Below, one piece after another: positions 9,627-22,943 of a stretch of DNA of 64,000 nt. A model generated the notes under the pieces. That model ran no database searches. It worked only from the letters and a program-made list of their open reading frames with translations, and was not told the DNA's origin. Location of the stretch: contig NC_133182.1 in the NCBI RefSeq assembly GCF_049306965.1, positions 43,619,501 to 43,683,500 on the forward strand, given 5' to 3'. Every line of letters starts with the position of its first letter. Position 1 is the stretch's first letter. The position numbers were made by a program, and so were the translations under genes. The stretch is from Danio rerio (lineage: Eukaryota; Chordata; Actinopteri; Cypriniformes; Danionidae).

Positions 9627-11784
9627 AAGTCTTGTGCTTACTTTATGCTTATGTCTGGTTTGTCAATGAGGACAGTGGACAGGACCTCATGGGACATAAA
9701 AGTAGCGTGTCTGACTCCACATCTCAACGTTGCGTGTTTACGTCACCCCAGGGTCACAAGGATTGACTTTAGCAATTGTTTGCAAAGTTATGGGAGGCAC
9801 CTTTTAGCTATGCTCACGTTCAGACACTTTTAAGTCAAACTCCAAGCCTTGCGCTCAGGTTATGCTCCCTGTCTAGCTTGACAACGAGGACTCTGATAAG
9901 GACTCTGTGGTGTAGCTGTTTTGCGTCTGCCCCCCATTCAAAAGGTTGCATGTTTAAACCTTGACGAGATCACGGACGTTGAGTTCATCAGTTTATTTTT
10001 AAAGTTGTGGAAGGCAAAGTTTACGAGTGCTCAGTTTTAGCCACTGCTAAGACAAATTTCCGTTTTTGTTCTCAATTTATGTTTGTGGCTTGTTTGTCGA
10101 CAGCGGCTGTGAGCTGGGACCTTTTGCGCAATGGTAGCGCATCTGACTCCAGATCAGAAGGTTGTGTGTTCAAATCACGTCAGGTTCAGAGATTTAAGGC
10201 TTGACTGTCTTTAAGGTTGTGGAAGGCGCCTTTTTGGAGTGCTTGTGTAAAAGTAGTGGAAGGCACCATCTAGGAGTGCTTACGTTCAGCAACATCTAAA
10301 TCAGATTCCAAGCCTTATGCTTGTGTCTGTTTTGTCGATGAGAACAGTGGACAGGACAATTGTTTGTAAACATGTGCATGGCACATCTAGGAGTGCTTGC
10401 TTTCAGCTGTTTTAAGTCAAATTCCCAGCCCTGTGCTTACTATACGCTCGAGTCTTGCTTGTTGATGGGAAAGGTGGACAGGAGCTCGTGGGACAAAACA
10501 ATTGCCGCCTCTGTCTCCAGATCCGAAGGTCGTAAGTTCAAATGAGGTGCCAAAGGTTGAGATTAGCAGAGGTTTGTAAAAACGTGGAAGGCCCCTTTCA
10601 GGTGTGCTTGAATTCAGCCACCTTCAAGTCAAACTGCAAGCCTTGAGCTCTGTTTATGCTTGTGTCTAGCTTGCCATTGAGGACTGTGATAAGGACCTCA
10701 TGGTTTTTGGTAAAAATTTGCGGATATCTGCAGAATTATTTTAGGAGTATCCAGCGGAGTATCATAACCTACACTTTAATATATTACATAAAAAGTAATA
10801 AATTACTGAATAAAAACTGAATAAATTCAGATTTACACATTTACTCCAGTAAATAAACAAAATTTATAATGGGCTAAAAATCTGCACAAATCTGCTAAAT
10901 TCTGCAGAAAATCTGCGGAATTCTGTGCGCGCAGATTCCGTGTGGCCCTAATCATGTGTGTTATTGTATAGTGTTTTATGGTGGTGTATCTTTTAGTTAT
11001 AAGGATTCATCATCTTCCAATAGCGCAAGGGTTAATCACTCACCTTTCATGCCGGTGACCCGGGTTCTATCCTAGAGTGAATCAAGTGTGTATCTCTATA
11101 GAATGTATGTTTATAAAATGTATCATGTGAATTAGTATGGAATGTATTGTGTGTGTATTTGTATACAATATAACATTTGTATTTGTATAATGTATAGTAT
11201 ATATATATATATATAATGTATTGTCTGTGTTTCTGTAGATGTTTAAAATGGATTGTGTATATGTGTAGAATGTATCGTGTGTACATGTATAGAATATATC
11301 GTGTATATATACAGAATGTATTGTGTGTGTGTTTCTGTATATGTATAGAATGTATTGTGTGTGTATTTGTACAGAATATATGTATCGTGTGAGTACATGT
11401 ATAGAAAGTATAGTGTTTGTATAGAAAGTATCGTGTGTATAGAATGTATCATATGTGTTTCTGTATGGTGTTATAAAGGTTCATCAACTTCTAGTAGCTC
11501 AGTGGTTAATCAGTCACCTTTCATGCCAGAGGCCTTCGTGGAACAAAACAATTGGCGCGTCTGTCTCCAGATCCAAAGGTTGAGTATAGCAGTGGTTTGT
11601 AAAAACGTGGAAGGCCCCTTTCAGGTGTGCTTGAATTCAGCCACCTTCACGTCAAACTTATGCTTGTGTCTAGCTTGCCTTTGAGGACTGTGATAAGGAC
11701 CTCATGGTGCAGCGGTAGTCGATTTCCTAGCTTTGTGCTCAGTTTATGCTTGTGTCTAGCTTATTGTCGGGCACATTCACACAG

Positions 11785-11856
11785 GACCTTGTGGCGCAAC
11801 GGTAGCGCGTCTGACTCCAGATCAGAAGGTTGCGTGTTCAAATCACGTCAGGGTCA
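11785..11856 (+). tRNA. tRNA-Trp (CCA), array consensus copy
   Basis: Identical to the consensus copy at 3,113. No close T4 run downstream. Confidence 0.83.
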
Positions 11857-12787
11857 CAGGTGCTAAGCTTGGCCTGATTTATGAAGTAGTGGAAGGCACC
11901 ATCTAGGAGTGCTTATGTTCAGCAACATCTAAGTCAGATTCCAAGTCTTGTGCTTACTTTATGCTTATGTCTGGTTTGTCAATGAGGACAGTGGACAGGA
12001 CCTCATGGGACATAAAAGTAGCGTGTCTGACTCCACATCTCAACGTTGCGTGTTTACGTTACCCCAGGGTCACAAGGATTGATTTTAGCAATTGTTTGCA
12101 AAGTTATGGGAGGCACCTTTTAGCTATGCTCACATTCAGACACTTTTAAGTCAAATTCCAAGCCTTGCGCTCAGGTTATGCTCCCTGTCTAGCTTGACAA
12201 CGAGGACTCTGATAAGGACTCTGTGGTGTAGCTGTTTTGCGTCTGTCCCCCATTCAAAAGGTTGCATGTTTAAACCTTGACGAGATCACGGACGTTGAGT
12301 TCATCAGTTTATTTTTAAAGTTGTGGAAGGCAAAGTTTACGAGTGCTCAGTTTTAGCCACTGCTAAGACAAATTTCCGTTTTTGTTCTCAATTTATGTTT
12401 GTGGCTTGTTTGTCGACAGCGGCTGTGAGCTGGGACCTTTTGCGCAATGGTAGCGCATCTGACTCCAGATCAGAAGGTTGTGTTCATCAACTTCTAGTAG
12501 CTCAGTGGTTAATCACTCACCTTTCATGCCAGAGGCCCTCGTGAAACAAAACAATTGGCGCGTCTGTCTCCAGATCCAAAGGTTGAGTATAGCAGTGGTT
12601 TGTAAAAACGTGGAAGGCCCCTTTCAGGTGTGCTTGAATTCAGCCACCTTCACGTCAAACTTATGCTTGTGTCTAGCTTGCCTTTGAGGACTGTGATAAG
12701 GACCTCATGGTGCAGCGGTAGTCGATTTCCTAGCTTTGTGCTCAGTTTATGCTTGTGTCTAGCTTATTGTTGGGCACATTCACACAG

Positions 12788-12859
12788 GACCTTGTGGCGC
12801 AACGGTAGCGCGTCTGACTCCAGATCAGAAGGTTGCGTGTTCAAATCACGTCAGGGTCA
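12788..12859 (+). tRNA. tRNA-Trp (CCA), array consensus copy
   Basis: Identical to the consensus copy at 3,113. No close T4 run downstream. Confidence 0.83.
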
Positions 12860-13790
12860 CAGGTGCTAAGCTTGGCCTGATTTATGAAGTAGTGGAAGGC
12901 ACCATCTAGGAGTGCTTATGTTCAGCAACATCTAAGTCAGATTCCAAGTCTTGTGCTTACTTTATGCTTATGTCTGGTTTGTCAATGAGGACAGTGGACA
13001 GGACCTCATGGGACATAAAAGTAGCGTGTCTGACTCCACATCTCAACGTTGCGTGTTTACGTCACCCCAGGGTCACAAGGATTGACTTTAGCATTTGTTT
13101 GCAAAGTTATGGGAGGCACCTTTTAGCTATGCTCACGTTCAGACACTTTTAAGTCAAATTCCAAGCCTTGCGCTCAGGTTATGCTCCCTGTCTAGCTTGA
13201 CAACGAGGACTCTGATAAGGACTCTGTGGTGTAGCTGTTTTGCGTCTGTCCCCCATTCAAAAGGTTGCATGTTTAAACCTTGACGAGATCACGGACGTTG
13301 AGTTCATCAGTTTATTTTTAAAGTTGTGGAAGGCAAAGTTTACGAGTGCTCAGTTTTAGCCACTGCTAAGACAAATTTCCGTTTTTGTTCTCAATTTATG
13401 TTTGTGGCTTGTTTGTCGACAGCGGCTGTGAGCTGGGACCTTTTGCGCAATGGTAGCGCATCTGACTCCAGATCAGAAGGTTGTGTTCATCAACTTCTAG
13501 TAGCTCAGTGGTTAATCACTCACCTTTCATGCCAGAGGCCCTCGTGAAACAAAACAATTGGCGCGTCTGTCTCCAGATCCAAAGGTTGAGTATAGCAGTG
13601 GTTTGTAAAAACGTGGAAGGCCCCTTTCAGGTGTGCTTGAATTCAGCCACCTTCACGTCAAACTTATGCTTGTGTCTAGCTTGCCATTGAGGACTGTGAT
13701 AAGGACCTCATGGTGCAGCGGTAGTCGATATCCCAGCTTTGTGCTCAGTTTATGCTTGTGTCTAGCTTGTTGTTGGGGACATTCACACAG

Positions 13791-13862
13791 GACCTTGTGG
13801 CGCAACGGTAGGGCGTCTGACTCCAGATCAGAAGGTTGCGTGTTCAAATCACGTCAGGGTCA
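13791..13862 (+). tRNA. tRNA-Trp (CCA), D-stem mismatch
   Basis: The 3' D-stem reads GGGC instead of GCGC, breaking one pair. All other arms are consensus. The upstream spacer also differs slightly (GTTGGGGAC). It may be a pseudogene. Confidence 0.72.
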
Positions 13863-16102
13863 CAGGTGCTAAGCTTGGCCTGATTTATGAAGTAGTGGAA
13901 GGCACCATCTAGGAGTGCTTATGTTCAGCAACATCTAAGTCAGATTCCAAGTCTTGTGCTTACTTTATGCTTATGTCTGGTTTGTCAATGAGGACAGTGG
14001 ACAGGACCTCATGGGACATAAAAGTAGCGTGTCTGACTCCACATCTCAACGTTGCGTGTTTACGTCACCCCAGGGTCACAAGGATTGACTTTAGCAATTG
14101 TTTGCAAAGTTATGGGAGGCACCTTTTAGCTATGCTCACGTTCAGACATTTTTAAGTCAAACTCCAAGCCTTGCGCTCAGGTTATGCTCCCTGTCTAGCT
14201 TGACAACGAGGACTCTGATAAGGACTCTGTGGTGTAGCTGTTTTGCGTCTGTCCCCCATTCAAAAGGTTGCATGTTTAAACCTTGACGAGATCACGGACG
14301 TTGAGTTCATCAGTTTATTTTTAAAGTTGTGGAACGCAAAGTTTACGAGTGCTCAGTTTTAGCCACTGCTAAGACAAATTTCCGTTTTTGTTCTCAATTT
14401 ATGTTTGTGGCTTGTTTGTCGACAGCGGCTGTGAGCTGGGACCTTTTGCGCAATGGTAGCGCATCTGACTCCAGATCAGAAGGTTGTGTGTTCAAATCAC
14501 GTCAGGTTCAGAGATTTAAGGCTTGACTGTCTTTAAGGTTGTGGAAGGCGCCTTTTTGGAGTGCTTGTGTAAAAGTAGTGGAAGGCACCATCTAGGAGTG
14601 CTTACGTTCAGCAACATCTAAATCAGATTCCAAGCCTTATGCTTGTGTCTGTTTTGTCGATGAGAACAGTGGACAGGACAATTGTTTGTAAACATGTGCA
14701 TGGCACATCTAGGAGTGCTTGCTTTCAGCTGTTTTGAGTCAAATTCCCAGCCCTGTGCTTACTATACGCTCGAGTCTTGCTTGTTGATGGGAAAGGTGGA
14801 CAGGAGCTCGTGGGACAAAACAATTGCCGCCTCTGTCTCCAGATCCGAAGGTCGTAAGTTCAAATGAGGTGCCAAAGGTTGAGATTAGCAGAGGTTTGTA
14901 AAAACGTGGAAGGCCCCTTTCAGGTGTGCTTGAATTCAGCCACCTTCAAGTCAAACTGCAAGCCTTGAGCTCTGTTTATGCTTGTGTCTAGCTTGCCGTT
15001 GAGGACTGTGATAAGGACCTCATGGTTTTTGGTAAAAATTTGCGGATATCTGCAGAATTATTTTGGGAGTATCCAGCGGAGTATCATAACCTACACTTTA
15101 ATATATTACATAAAAAGTAATAAATTACTGAATAAAAACTGAATAAATTCAGATTTACACATTTACTCTAGTAAATAAACAAAATTTATAATGGGCTAAA
15201 AATCTGCACAAATCTGCTAAATTCTGCAGAAAATCTGCGGAATTCTGTCCGCGCAGATTCCGTGTGGGCCTAATCATGTGTGTTGTTGTATAGTGTTTTA
15301 TGGTGGTGTATCTTTTAGTTATAAGGATTCATCACCTTCCAATAGCGCAAGGGTTAATCACTCACCTTTCACGCCGGTGACCCGGGTTCTATCCTAGAGT
15401 GAATCAAGTGTGTATCTCTATAGAATGTATGTTTATAAAATGTATCATGTGAATTAGTATGGAATGTATTGTGTGTGTATTTGTATACAATATAACATTT
15501 GTATTTGTATAATGTATAGTATATATATATATATAATGTATTGTCTGTGTTTCTGTAGATGTTTAAAATGGATTGTGTATATGTGTAGAATGTATCGTGT
15601 GTACATGTATAGAATATATCGTATATATACAGAATGTATTGTGTGTGTGTTTCTGTATATGTATAGAATGTATTGTGTGTGTATTTGTACAGAATATATG
15701 TATCGTGTGAGTACATGTATAGAATGTATAGTGTTTGTATAGAAAGTATCGTGTGTATAGAATGTATCATATGTGTTTCTGTATGGTGTTATAAAGGTTC
15801 ATCAACTTCTAGTAGCTCAGTGGTTAATCACTCACCTTTCATGCCAGAGGCCCTTGTGGAACAAAACAATTGGCGCGTCTGTCTCCAGATCCAAAGGTTG
15901 AGTATAGCAGTGGTTTGTAAAAACGTGGAAGGCCCCTTTCAGGTGTGCTTGAATTCAGCCACCTTTACGTCAAACTTATGCTTGTGTCTAGCTTGCCTTT
16001 GAGGACTGTGATAAGGACCTCATGGTGCAGCGGTAGTCGATTTCCTAGCTTTGTGCTCAGTTTATGCTTGTGTCTAGCTTATTGTTGGGCACATTCACAC
16101 AG
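13791..16102 (+). repeat. L-type higher-order unit
   Basis: About 2,312 bp with the full L composition: degenerate Trp monomers, transposon fragment (15026-15271), tRNA-like sequence (about 15,338-15,410), minisatellite (about 15,415-15,790) and hybrid monomer. Confidence 0.86.
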
Positions 16103-16174
16103 GACCTTGTGGCGCAACGGTAGCGCGTCTGACTCCAGATCAGAAGGTTGCGTGTTCAAATCATGTCTGGGTCA
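16103..16174 (+). tRNA. tRNA-Trp (CCA), acceptor and T-stem variants
   Basis: The T-stem is CATGT (wobble tolerated). The 3' acceptor strand is CTGGGTC, so position 67 no longer pairs with T6. The anticodon is CCA. Its duplicate at 17,645 has the T-stem change but not the acceptor change. Confidence 0.72.
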
Positions 16175-17103
16175 CAGGTGCTAAGCTTGGCCTGATTTAT
16201 GAAGTAGTGGAAGGCACCATCTAGGAGTGCTTATGTTCAGCAACATCTAAGTCAGATTCCAAGTCTTGTCCTTACTTTATGCTTATGTCTGGTTTGTCAA
16301 TGAGGACAGTGGACAGGACCTCATGGGACATAAAAGTAGCGTGTCTGACTCCACATCTCAACGTTGCGTGTTTACGTCACCCCAGGGTCACAAGGATTGA
16401 CTTTAGCAATTGTTTGCAAAGTTATGGGAGGCACCTTTTAGCTATGCTCACGTTCAGACACTTTTAAGTCAAATTCCAAGCCTTGCGCTCAGGTTATGCT
16501 CCCTGTCTAGCTTGACAACGAGGTCTCTGATAAGGACTCTGTGGTGTAGCTGTTTTGCGTCTGTCCCCCATTCAAAAGGTTGCATGTTTAAACCTTGCCG
16601 AGATCACGGACGTTGAGTTCATCAGTTTTTTTTTAAAGTTGTGGAAGGCAAAGTTTACGAGTGCTCAGTTTTAGCCACTGCTAAGACAAATTTCCGTTTT
16701 TGTTCATTTTATGTTTCTGGCTTGTTTGTCGACAGCGGCTGTGAGCTGGGACCTTTTGCGCAATGGTAGCGCATCTGACTCCAGATCAGAAGGTTGTGTT
16801 CATCAACTTCTAGTAGCTCAGTGGTTAATCAGTCACCTTTCATGCCAGAGGCCCTCGTGGAACAAAACAATTGGCGCGTCTGTCTCCAGATCCAAAGGTT
16901 GAGTATAGCAGTGGTTTGTAAAAACGTGGAAGGCCCCTTTCAGGTGTGCTTGAATTCAGCCACCTTCACGTCAAACTTATGCTTGTGTCTAGCTTGCCAT
17001 TGAGGACTGTGATAAGGACCTCATGGTGCAGCGGTAGTGGATTTCCTAGCTTTGTGCTCAGTTTATGCTTGTGTCTAGCTTATTGTTGGGCACATTCACA
17101 CAG

Positions 17104-17175
17104 GACCTTGTGGCGCAACGGTAGCGCGTCTGACTCCAGATCAGAAGGTTGCGTGTTCAAATCACGTCAGGGTCA
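17104..17175 (+). tRNA. tRNA-Trp (CCA), array consensus copy
   Basis: Identical to the consensus copy at 3,113. It leads the abnormal 541-bp unit that ends at the duplication join. Confidence 0.83.
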
Positions 17176-17644
17176 CAGGTGCTAGGCTTGGCCTGATTTA
17201 TGAAGTAGTGGAAGGCACCATCTAGGAGTGCTTATGTTCAGCAACATCTAAGTCAGATTCCAAGTCTTGTGCTTACTTTATGCTTATGTCTGGTTTGTCA
17301 ATGAGGACAGTGGACAGGACCTCATGGGACATAAAAGTAGCGTGTCTGACTCCACATCTCAACGTTGCGTGTTTACGTCACCCCAGGGTCACAAGGATTG
17401 ACTTTAGCAATTGTTTGCAAAGTTATGGGAGGCACCTTTTAGCTATGCTCACGTTCAGACACTTTTAAGTCAAATTCATTTCAGGTGTGCTTGAATTCAG
17501 CCACCTTTACGTCAAACTTATGCTTGTGTCTAGCTTGCCTTTGAGGACTGTGATAAGGACCTCATGGTGCAGCGGTAGTCGATTTCCTAGCTTTGTGCTC
17601 AGTTTATGCTTGTGTCTAGCTTATTGTTGGGCACATTCACACAG

Positions 17645-17716
17645 GACCTTGTGGCGCAACGGTAGCGCGTCTGACTCCAGATCAGAAGGTTGCGTGTTCA
17701 AATCATGTCAGGGTCA
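17645..17716 (+). tRNA. tRNA-Trp (CCA), T-stem wobble variant
   Basis: Consensus except for CATGT in the 3' T-stem, which keeps a wobble pair. It is the duplicated counterpart of 16,103. Confidence 0.8.
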
Positions 17717-18645
17717 CAGGTGCTAAGCTTGGCCTGATTTATGAAGTAGTGGAAGGCACCATCTAGGAGTGCTTATGTTCAGCAACATCTAAGTCAGATT
17801 CCAAGTCTTGTCCTTACTTTATGCTTATGTCTGGTTTGTCAATGAGGACAGTGGACAGGACCTCATGGGACATAAAAGTAGCGTGTCTGACTCCACATCT
17901 CAACGTTGCGTGTTTACGTCACCCCAGGGTCACAAGGATTGACTTTAGCAATTGTTTGCAAAGTTATGGGAGGCACCTTTTAGCTATGCTCACGTTCAGA
18001 CACTTTTAAGTCAAATTCCAAGCCTTGCGCTCAGGTTATGCTCCCTGTCTAGCTTGACAACGAGGTCTCTGATAAGGACTCTGTGGTGTAGCTGTTTTGC
18101 GTCTGTCCCCCATTCAAAAGGTTGCATGTTTAAACCTTGCCGAGATCACGGACGTTGAGTTCATCAGTTTTTTTTTAAAGTTGTGGAAGGCAAAGTTTAC
18201 GAGTGCTCAGTTTTAGCCACTGCTAAGACAAATTTCCGTTTTTGTTCATTTTATGTTTCTGGCTTGTTTGTCGACAGCGGCTGTGAGCTGGGACCTTTTG
18301 CGCAATGGTAGCGCATCTGACTCCAGATCAGAAGGTTGTGTTCATCAACTTCTAGTAGCTCAGTGGTTAATCAGTCACCTTTCATGCCAGAGGCCCTCGT
18401 GGAACAAAACAATTGGTGCGTCTGTCTCCAGATCCAAAGGTTGAGTATAGCAGTGGTTTGTAAAAACGTGGAAGGCCCCTTTCAGGTGTGCTTGAATTCA
18501 GCCACCTTCACGTCAAACTTATGCTTGTGTCTAGCTTGCCATTGAGGACTGTGATAAGGACCTCATGGTGCAGCGGTAGTGGATTTCCTAGCTTTGTGCT
18601 CAGTTTATGCTTGTGTCTAGCTTATTGTTGGGCACATTCACACAG

Positions 18646-18717
18646 GACCTTGTGGCGCAACGGTAGCGCGTCTGACTCCAGATCAGAAGGTTGCGTGTTC
18701 AAATCACGTCAGGGTCA
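18646..18717 (+). tRNA. tRNA-Trp (CCA), array consensus copy
   Basis: Identical to the consensus copy at 3,113, and the duplicated counterpart of 17,104. Confidence 0.83.
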
Positions 18718-19646
18718 CAGGTGCTAGGCTTGGCCTGATTTATGAAGTAGTGGAAGGCACCATCTAGGAGTGCTTATGTTCAGCAACATCTAAGTCAGAT
18801 TCCAAGTCTTGTGCTTACTTTATGCTTATGTCTGGTTTGTCAATGAGGACAGTGGACAGGACCTCATGGGACATAAAAGTAGCGTGTCTGACTCCACATC
18901 TCAACGTTGCGTGTTTACGTCACCCCAGGGTCACAAGGATTGACTTTAGCAATTGTTTGCAAAGTTATGGGAGGCACCTTTTAGCTATGCTCACGTTCAG
19001 ACACTTTTAAGTCAAATTCCAAGCCTTGCGCTCAGGTTATGCTCCCTGTCTAGCTTGACAACGAGGTCTCTGATAAGGACTCTGTGGTGTAGCTGTTTTG
19101 CGTCTGTCCCCCATTCAAAAGGTTGCATGTTTAAACCTTGCCGAGATCACGGACGTTGAGTTCATCAGTTTATTTTTAAAGTTGTGGAAGGCAAAGTTTA
19201 CGAGTGCTCAGTTTTAGCCACTGCTAAGACAAATTTCCGTTTTTGTTCATTTTATGTTTCTGGCTTGTTTGTCGACAGCGGCTGTGAGCTGGGACCTTTT
19301 GCGCAATGGTAGCGCATCTGACTCCAGATCAGAAGGTTGTGTTCATCAACTTCTAGTAGCTCAGTGGTTAATCACTCACCTTTCATGCCAGAGGCCCTCG
19401 TGGAACAAAACAATTGGCGCGTCTGTCTCCAGATCCAAAGGTTGAGTATAGCAGTGGTTTGTAAAAACGTGGAAGGCCCCTTTCAGGTGTGCTTGAATTC
19501 AGCCACCTTCACGTCAAACTTATGCTTGTGTCTAGCTTGCCATTGAGGACTGTGATAAGGACCTCATGGTGCAGCGGTAGTGGATTTCCTAGCTTTGTGC
19601 TCAGTTTATGCTTGTGTCTAGCTTATTGTTGGGCACATTCACACAG

Positions 19647-19718
19647 GACCTTGTGGCGCAACGGTAGCGCGTCTGACTACTGATCAGAAGGTTGCGTGTT
19701 CAAATCACGTCAGGGTCA
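19647..19718 (+). tRNA. tRNA-Trp body with ACT anticodon
   Basis: All stems match the consensus, but the anticodon loop reads CTACTGA instead of CTCCAGA. Positions 34 and 36 are both changed and the anticodon becomes ACT, complementary to the serine codon AGU. The loop length is still seven and the flanking stem is intact. Whether it is expressed or charged is unknown. With no nearby terminator it may be a pseudogene. Confidence 0.72.
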
Positions 19719-21942
19719 CAGGTGCTAGGCTTGGCCTGATTTATGAAGTAGTGGAAGGCACCATCTAGGAGTGCTTATGTTCAGCAACATCTAAGTCAGA
19801 TTCCAAGTCTTGTGCTTACTTTATGCTTATGTCTGGTTTGTCAATGAGGACAGTGGACAGGACCTCAAGGGACATAAAAGTAGCGTGTCTGACTCCACAT
19901 CTCAACGTTGCGTGTTTACGTCACCCCAGGGTCACAAGGATTGACTTTAGCAATTGTTTGCAAAGTTATGGGAGGCATCTTTTAGCTATGCTCACGTTCA
20001 GACACTTTTAAGTCAAACTCCAAGCCTTGCGCTCAGGTTATGCTCCCTGTCTAGCTTGACAACGAGGACTCTGATAAGGACTCTGTGGTGTAGCTGTTTT
20101 GCGTCTGTCCTCCATTCAAAAGGTTGCATGTTTAAACCTTGACGAGATCACGGACGTTGAGTTCATCAGTTTATTTTTAAAGTTGTGGAAGGCAAAGTTT
20201 ACGAGTGCTCAGTTTTAGCCACTGCTAAGACAAATTTTCGTTTTTGTTCTCAATTTATGTTTGTGGCTTGTTTGTCGACAGCGGCTGTGAGCTGGGACCT
20301 TTTGCGCAATGGTAGCGCATCTGACTCCAGATCAGAAGGTTGTGTGTTCAAATCACGTCAGGTTCAGAGATGTAAGGCTTGACTGTCTTTAAGGTTGTGG
20401 AAGGCGCCTTTTTGGAGTGCTTGTGTAAAAGTAGTGGAAGGCACCATCTAGGAGTGCTTACGTTCAGCAACATCTAAATCAGATTCCAAGCCTTATGCTT
20501 GTGTCTGTTTTGTCGATGAGAACAGTGGACAGGACAATTGTTTGTAAACATGTGCATGGCACATCTAGGAGTGCTTGCTTTCAGCCGTTTTAAGTCAAAT
20601 TCCCAGCCCTGTGCTTACTATACGCTCGAGTCTTGCTTGTTGATGGGAAAGGTGGACAGGAGCTCGTGGGACAAAACAATTGCCGCCTCTGTCTCCAGAT
20701 CCGAAGGTCGTAAGTTCAAATGAGGTGCCAAAGGTTGAGATTAGCAGAGGTTTGTAAAAACGTGGAAGGCCCCTTTCAGGTGTGCTTGAATTCAGCCACC
20801 TTCAAGTCAAACTGCAAGCCTTGAGCTCTGTTTATGCTTGTGTCTAGCTTGCCGTTGAGGACTGTGATAAGGACCTCATGGTTTTTGGTAAAAATTTGCG
20901 GATTTCTGCAGAATTATTTTGGGAGTATCCAGCGGAGTATCATAACTTACACTTTAATATATTACATAAAAAGTAATAAATTACTGAATAAAAACTGAAT
21001 AAATTCAGATTTACACATTTACTCTAGTAAATAAACAAAATTTATAATGGGCTAAAAATCTGCACAAATCTGCTAAATTCTGCAGAAAATCTGCGGAATT
21101 CTGTGCGCGCAGATTCCGTGTGGGCCTAATCATGTGTGTTGTTGTATAGTGTTTTATGGTGGTGTATCTTTTAGTTATAAGGATTCATCACCTTCCAATA
21201 GCGCAAGGGTTAATCACTCACCTTTCACGCCGGTGACCCGGGTTCTATCCTAGAGTGAATCAAGTGTGTATCTCTATAGAATGTATGTTTATAAAATGTA
21301 TCATGTGAATTAGTATGGAATGTATTGTGTGTGTATTTGTATACAATATAACATTTGTATTTGTATAATGTATAGTATATATATATATATATATAATGTA
21401 TTGTCTGTGTTTCTGTAGATGTTTAAAATGGATTGTGTATATGTGTAGAATGTATCGTGTGTACATGTATAGAATATATCGTATATATACAGAATGTATT
21501 GTGTGTGTGTTTCTGTATATGTATAGAATGTATTGTGTGTGTATTTGTACAGAATATATGTATCGTGTGAGTACATGTATAGAATGTATAGTGTGTATAG
21601 AATGTATCATATGTGTTTCTGTATGGTGTTATAAAGGTTCATCAACTTCTAGTAGCTCAGTGGTTAATCACTCACCTTTCATGCCAGAGGCCCTTGTGGA
21701 ACAAAACAATTGGCGCGTCTGTCTCCAGATCCAAAGGTTGAGTATAGCAGTGGTTTGTAAAAACGTGGAAGGCCCCTTTCAGGTGTGCTTGAATTCAGCC
21801 ACCTTTACGTCAAACTTATGCTTGTGTCTAGCTTGCCTTTGAGGACTGTGATAAGGACCTCATGGTGCAGCGGTAGTCGATTTCCTAGCTTTGTGCTCAG
21901 TTTATGCTTGTGTCTAGCTTATTGTTGGGCACATTCACACAG
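19647..21942 (+). repeat. L-type higher-order unit
   Basis: 2,296 bp with the full L composition: transposon fragment (about 20,882-21,127), tRNA-like sequence (about 21,190-21,260) and minisatellite (about 21,265-21,630). The unit's leading tRNA-Trp has an altered anticodon. Confidence 0.85.
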
Positions 21943-22014
21943 GACCTTGTGGCGCAACGGTAGCGCGTCTGACTCCAGATCAGAAGGTTGCGTGTTCAAA
22001 TCATGTCAGGGTCA
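21943..22014 (+). tRNA. tRNA-Trp (CCA), T-stem wobble variant
   Basis: Same sequence as the copy at 17,645 (CATGT in the 3' T-stem). Anticodon CCA. Confidence 0.8.
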
Positions 22015-22943
22015 CAGGTGCTAAGCTTGGCCTGATTTATGAAGTAGTGGAAGGCACCATCTAGGAGTGCTTATGTTCAGCAACATCTAAGTCAGATTCC
22101 AAGTCTTGTGCTTACTTTATGCTTATGTCTGGTTTGTCAATGAGGACAGTGGACAGGACCTCATGGGACATAAAAGTAGCGTGTCTGACTCCACATCTCA
22201 ACGTTGCGTGTTTACGTCACCCCAGGGTCACAAGGATTGACTTTAGCAATTGTTTGCAAAGTTATGGGAGGCACCTTTTAGCTATGCTCACGTTCAGACA
22301 CTTTTAAGTCAAACTCCAAGCCTTGCGCTCAGGTTATGCTCCCTGTCTAGCTTGACAACGAGGTCTCTGATAAGGACTCTGTGGTGTAGCTGTTTTGCGT
22401 CTGTCCCCTATTCAAAAGGTTGCATGTTTAAACCTTGCCGAGATCACGGACGTTGAGTTCATCAGTTTTTTTTTAAAGTTGTGGAAGGCAAAGTTTACGA
22501 GTGCTCAGTTTTAGCCACTGCTAAGACAAATTTCCGTTTTTGTTCATTTTATGTTTCTGGCTTGTTTGTCGACAGCGGCTGTGAGCTGGGACCTTTTGCG
22601 CAATGGTAGCGCATCTGACTCCAGATCAGAAGGTTGTGTTCATCAACTTCTAGTAGCTCAGTGGTTAATCAGTCACCTTTCATGCCAGAGGCCCTCGTGG
22701 AACAAAACAATTGGCGCGTCTGTCTCCAGATCCAAAGGTTGAGTATAGCAGTGGTTTGTAAAAACGTGGAAGGCCCCTTTCAGGTGTGCTTGAATTCAGC
22801 CACCTTCACGTCAAACTTATGCTTGTGTCTAGCTTGCCATTGAGGACTGTGATAAGGACCTCATGGTGCAGCGGTAGTGGATTTCCTAGCTTTGTGCTCA
22901 GTTTATGCTTGTGTCTAGCTTATTGTTGGGCACATTCACACAG

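Larger units (their letters stand above)
8388..11784 (+). repeat. L-type higher-order unit carrying a 1,080-bp transposon
   Basis: The same composition as the unit at 6,102, but interrupted at 8547-9626 by an inverted-repeat DNA element. Without the insertion the unit is about 2,317 bp. The minisatellite part is slightly longer than in the previous unit. Confidence 0.87.
11785..13790 (+). repeat. Two S-type higher-order units
   Basis: Two units of 1,003 bp each (tRNA starts at 11785 and 12788) with the same S junction (GAAGGTTGTGTTCATC) as the run at 2.1-6.1 kb. Both start with a consensus-identical tRNA-Trp. Confidence 0.88.
15936..19019 (+). repeat. Recent 1,542-bp tandem duplication inside the array
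   Basis: The segment of about 15,936-17,477 is repeated at about 17,478-19,019. Corresponding landmarks are always exactly 1,542 bp apart (16103/17645, 16279/17821, 16711/18253, 17104/18646). Rare variants are shared by both copies, such as CACCTTTACG in the spacer, TTGTCCTTAC, and GAGGTCTCTG. The join at about 17,478 fuses a spacer ending in AAGTCAAATTC to ATTTCAGGTG, which gives an abnormal 541-bp unit (17104-17644). Confidence 0.85.
17645..19646 (+). repeat. Two S-type higher-order units
   Basis: Units start at 17645 and 18646, each about 1,001 bp. Most of the first belongs to the second copy of the 1,542-bp duplication. Confidence 0.85.
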
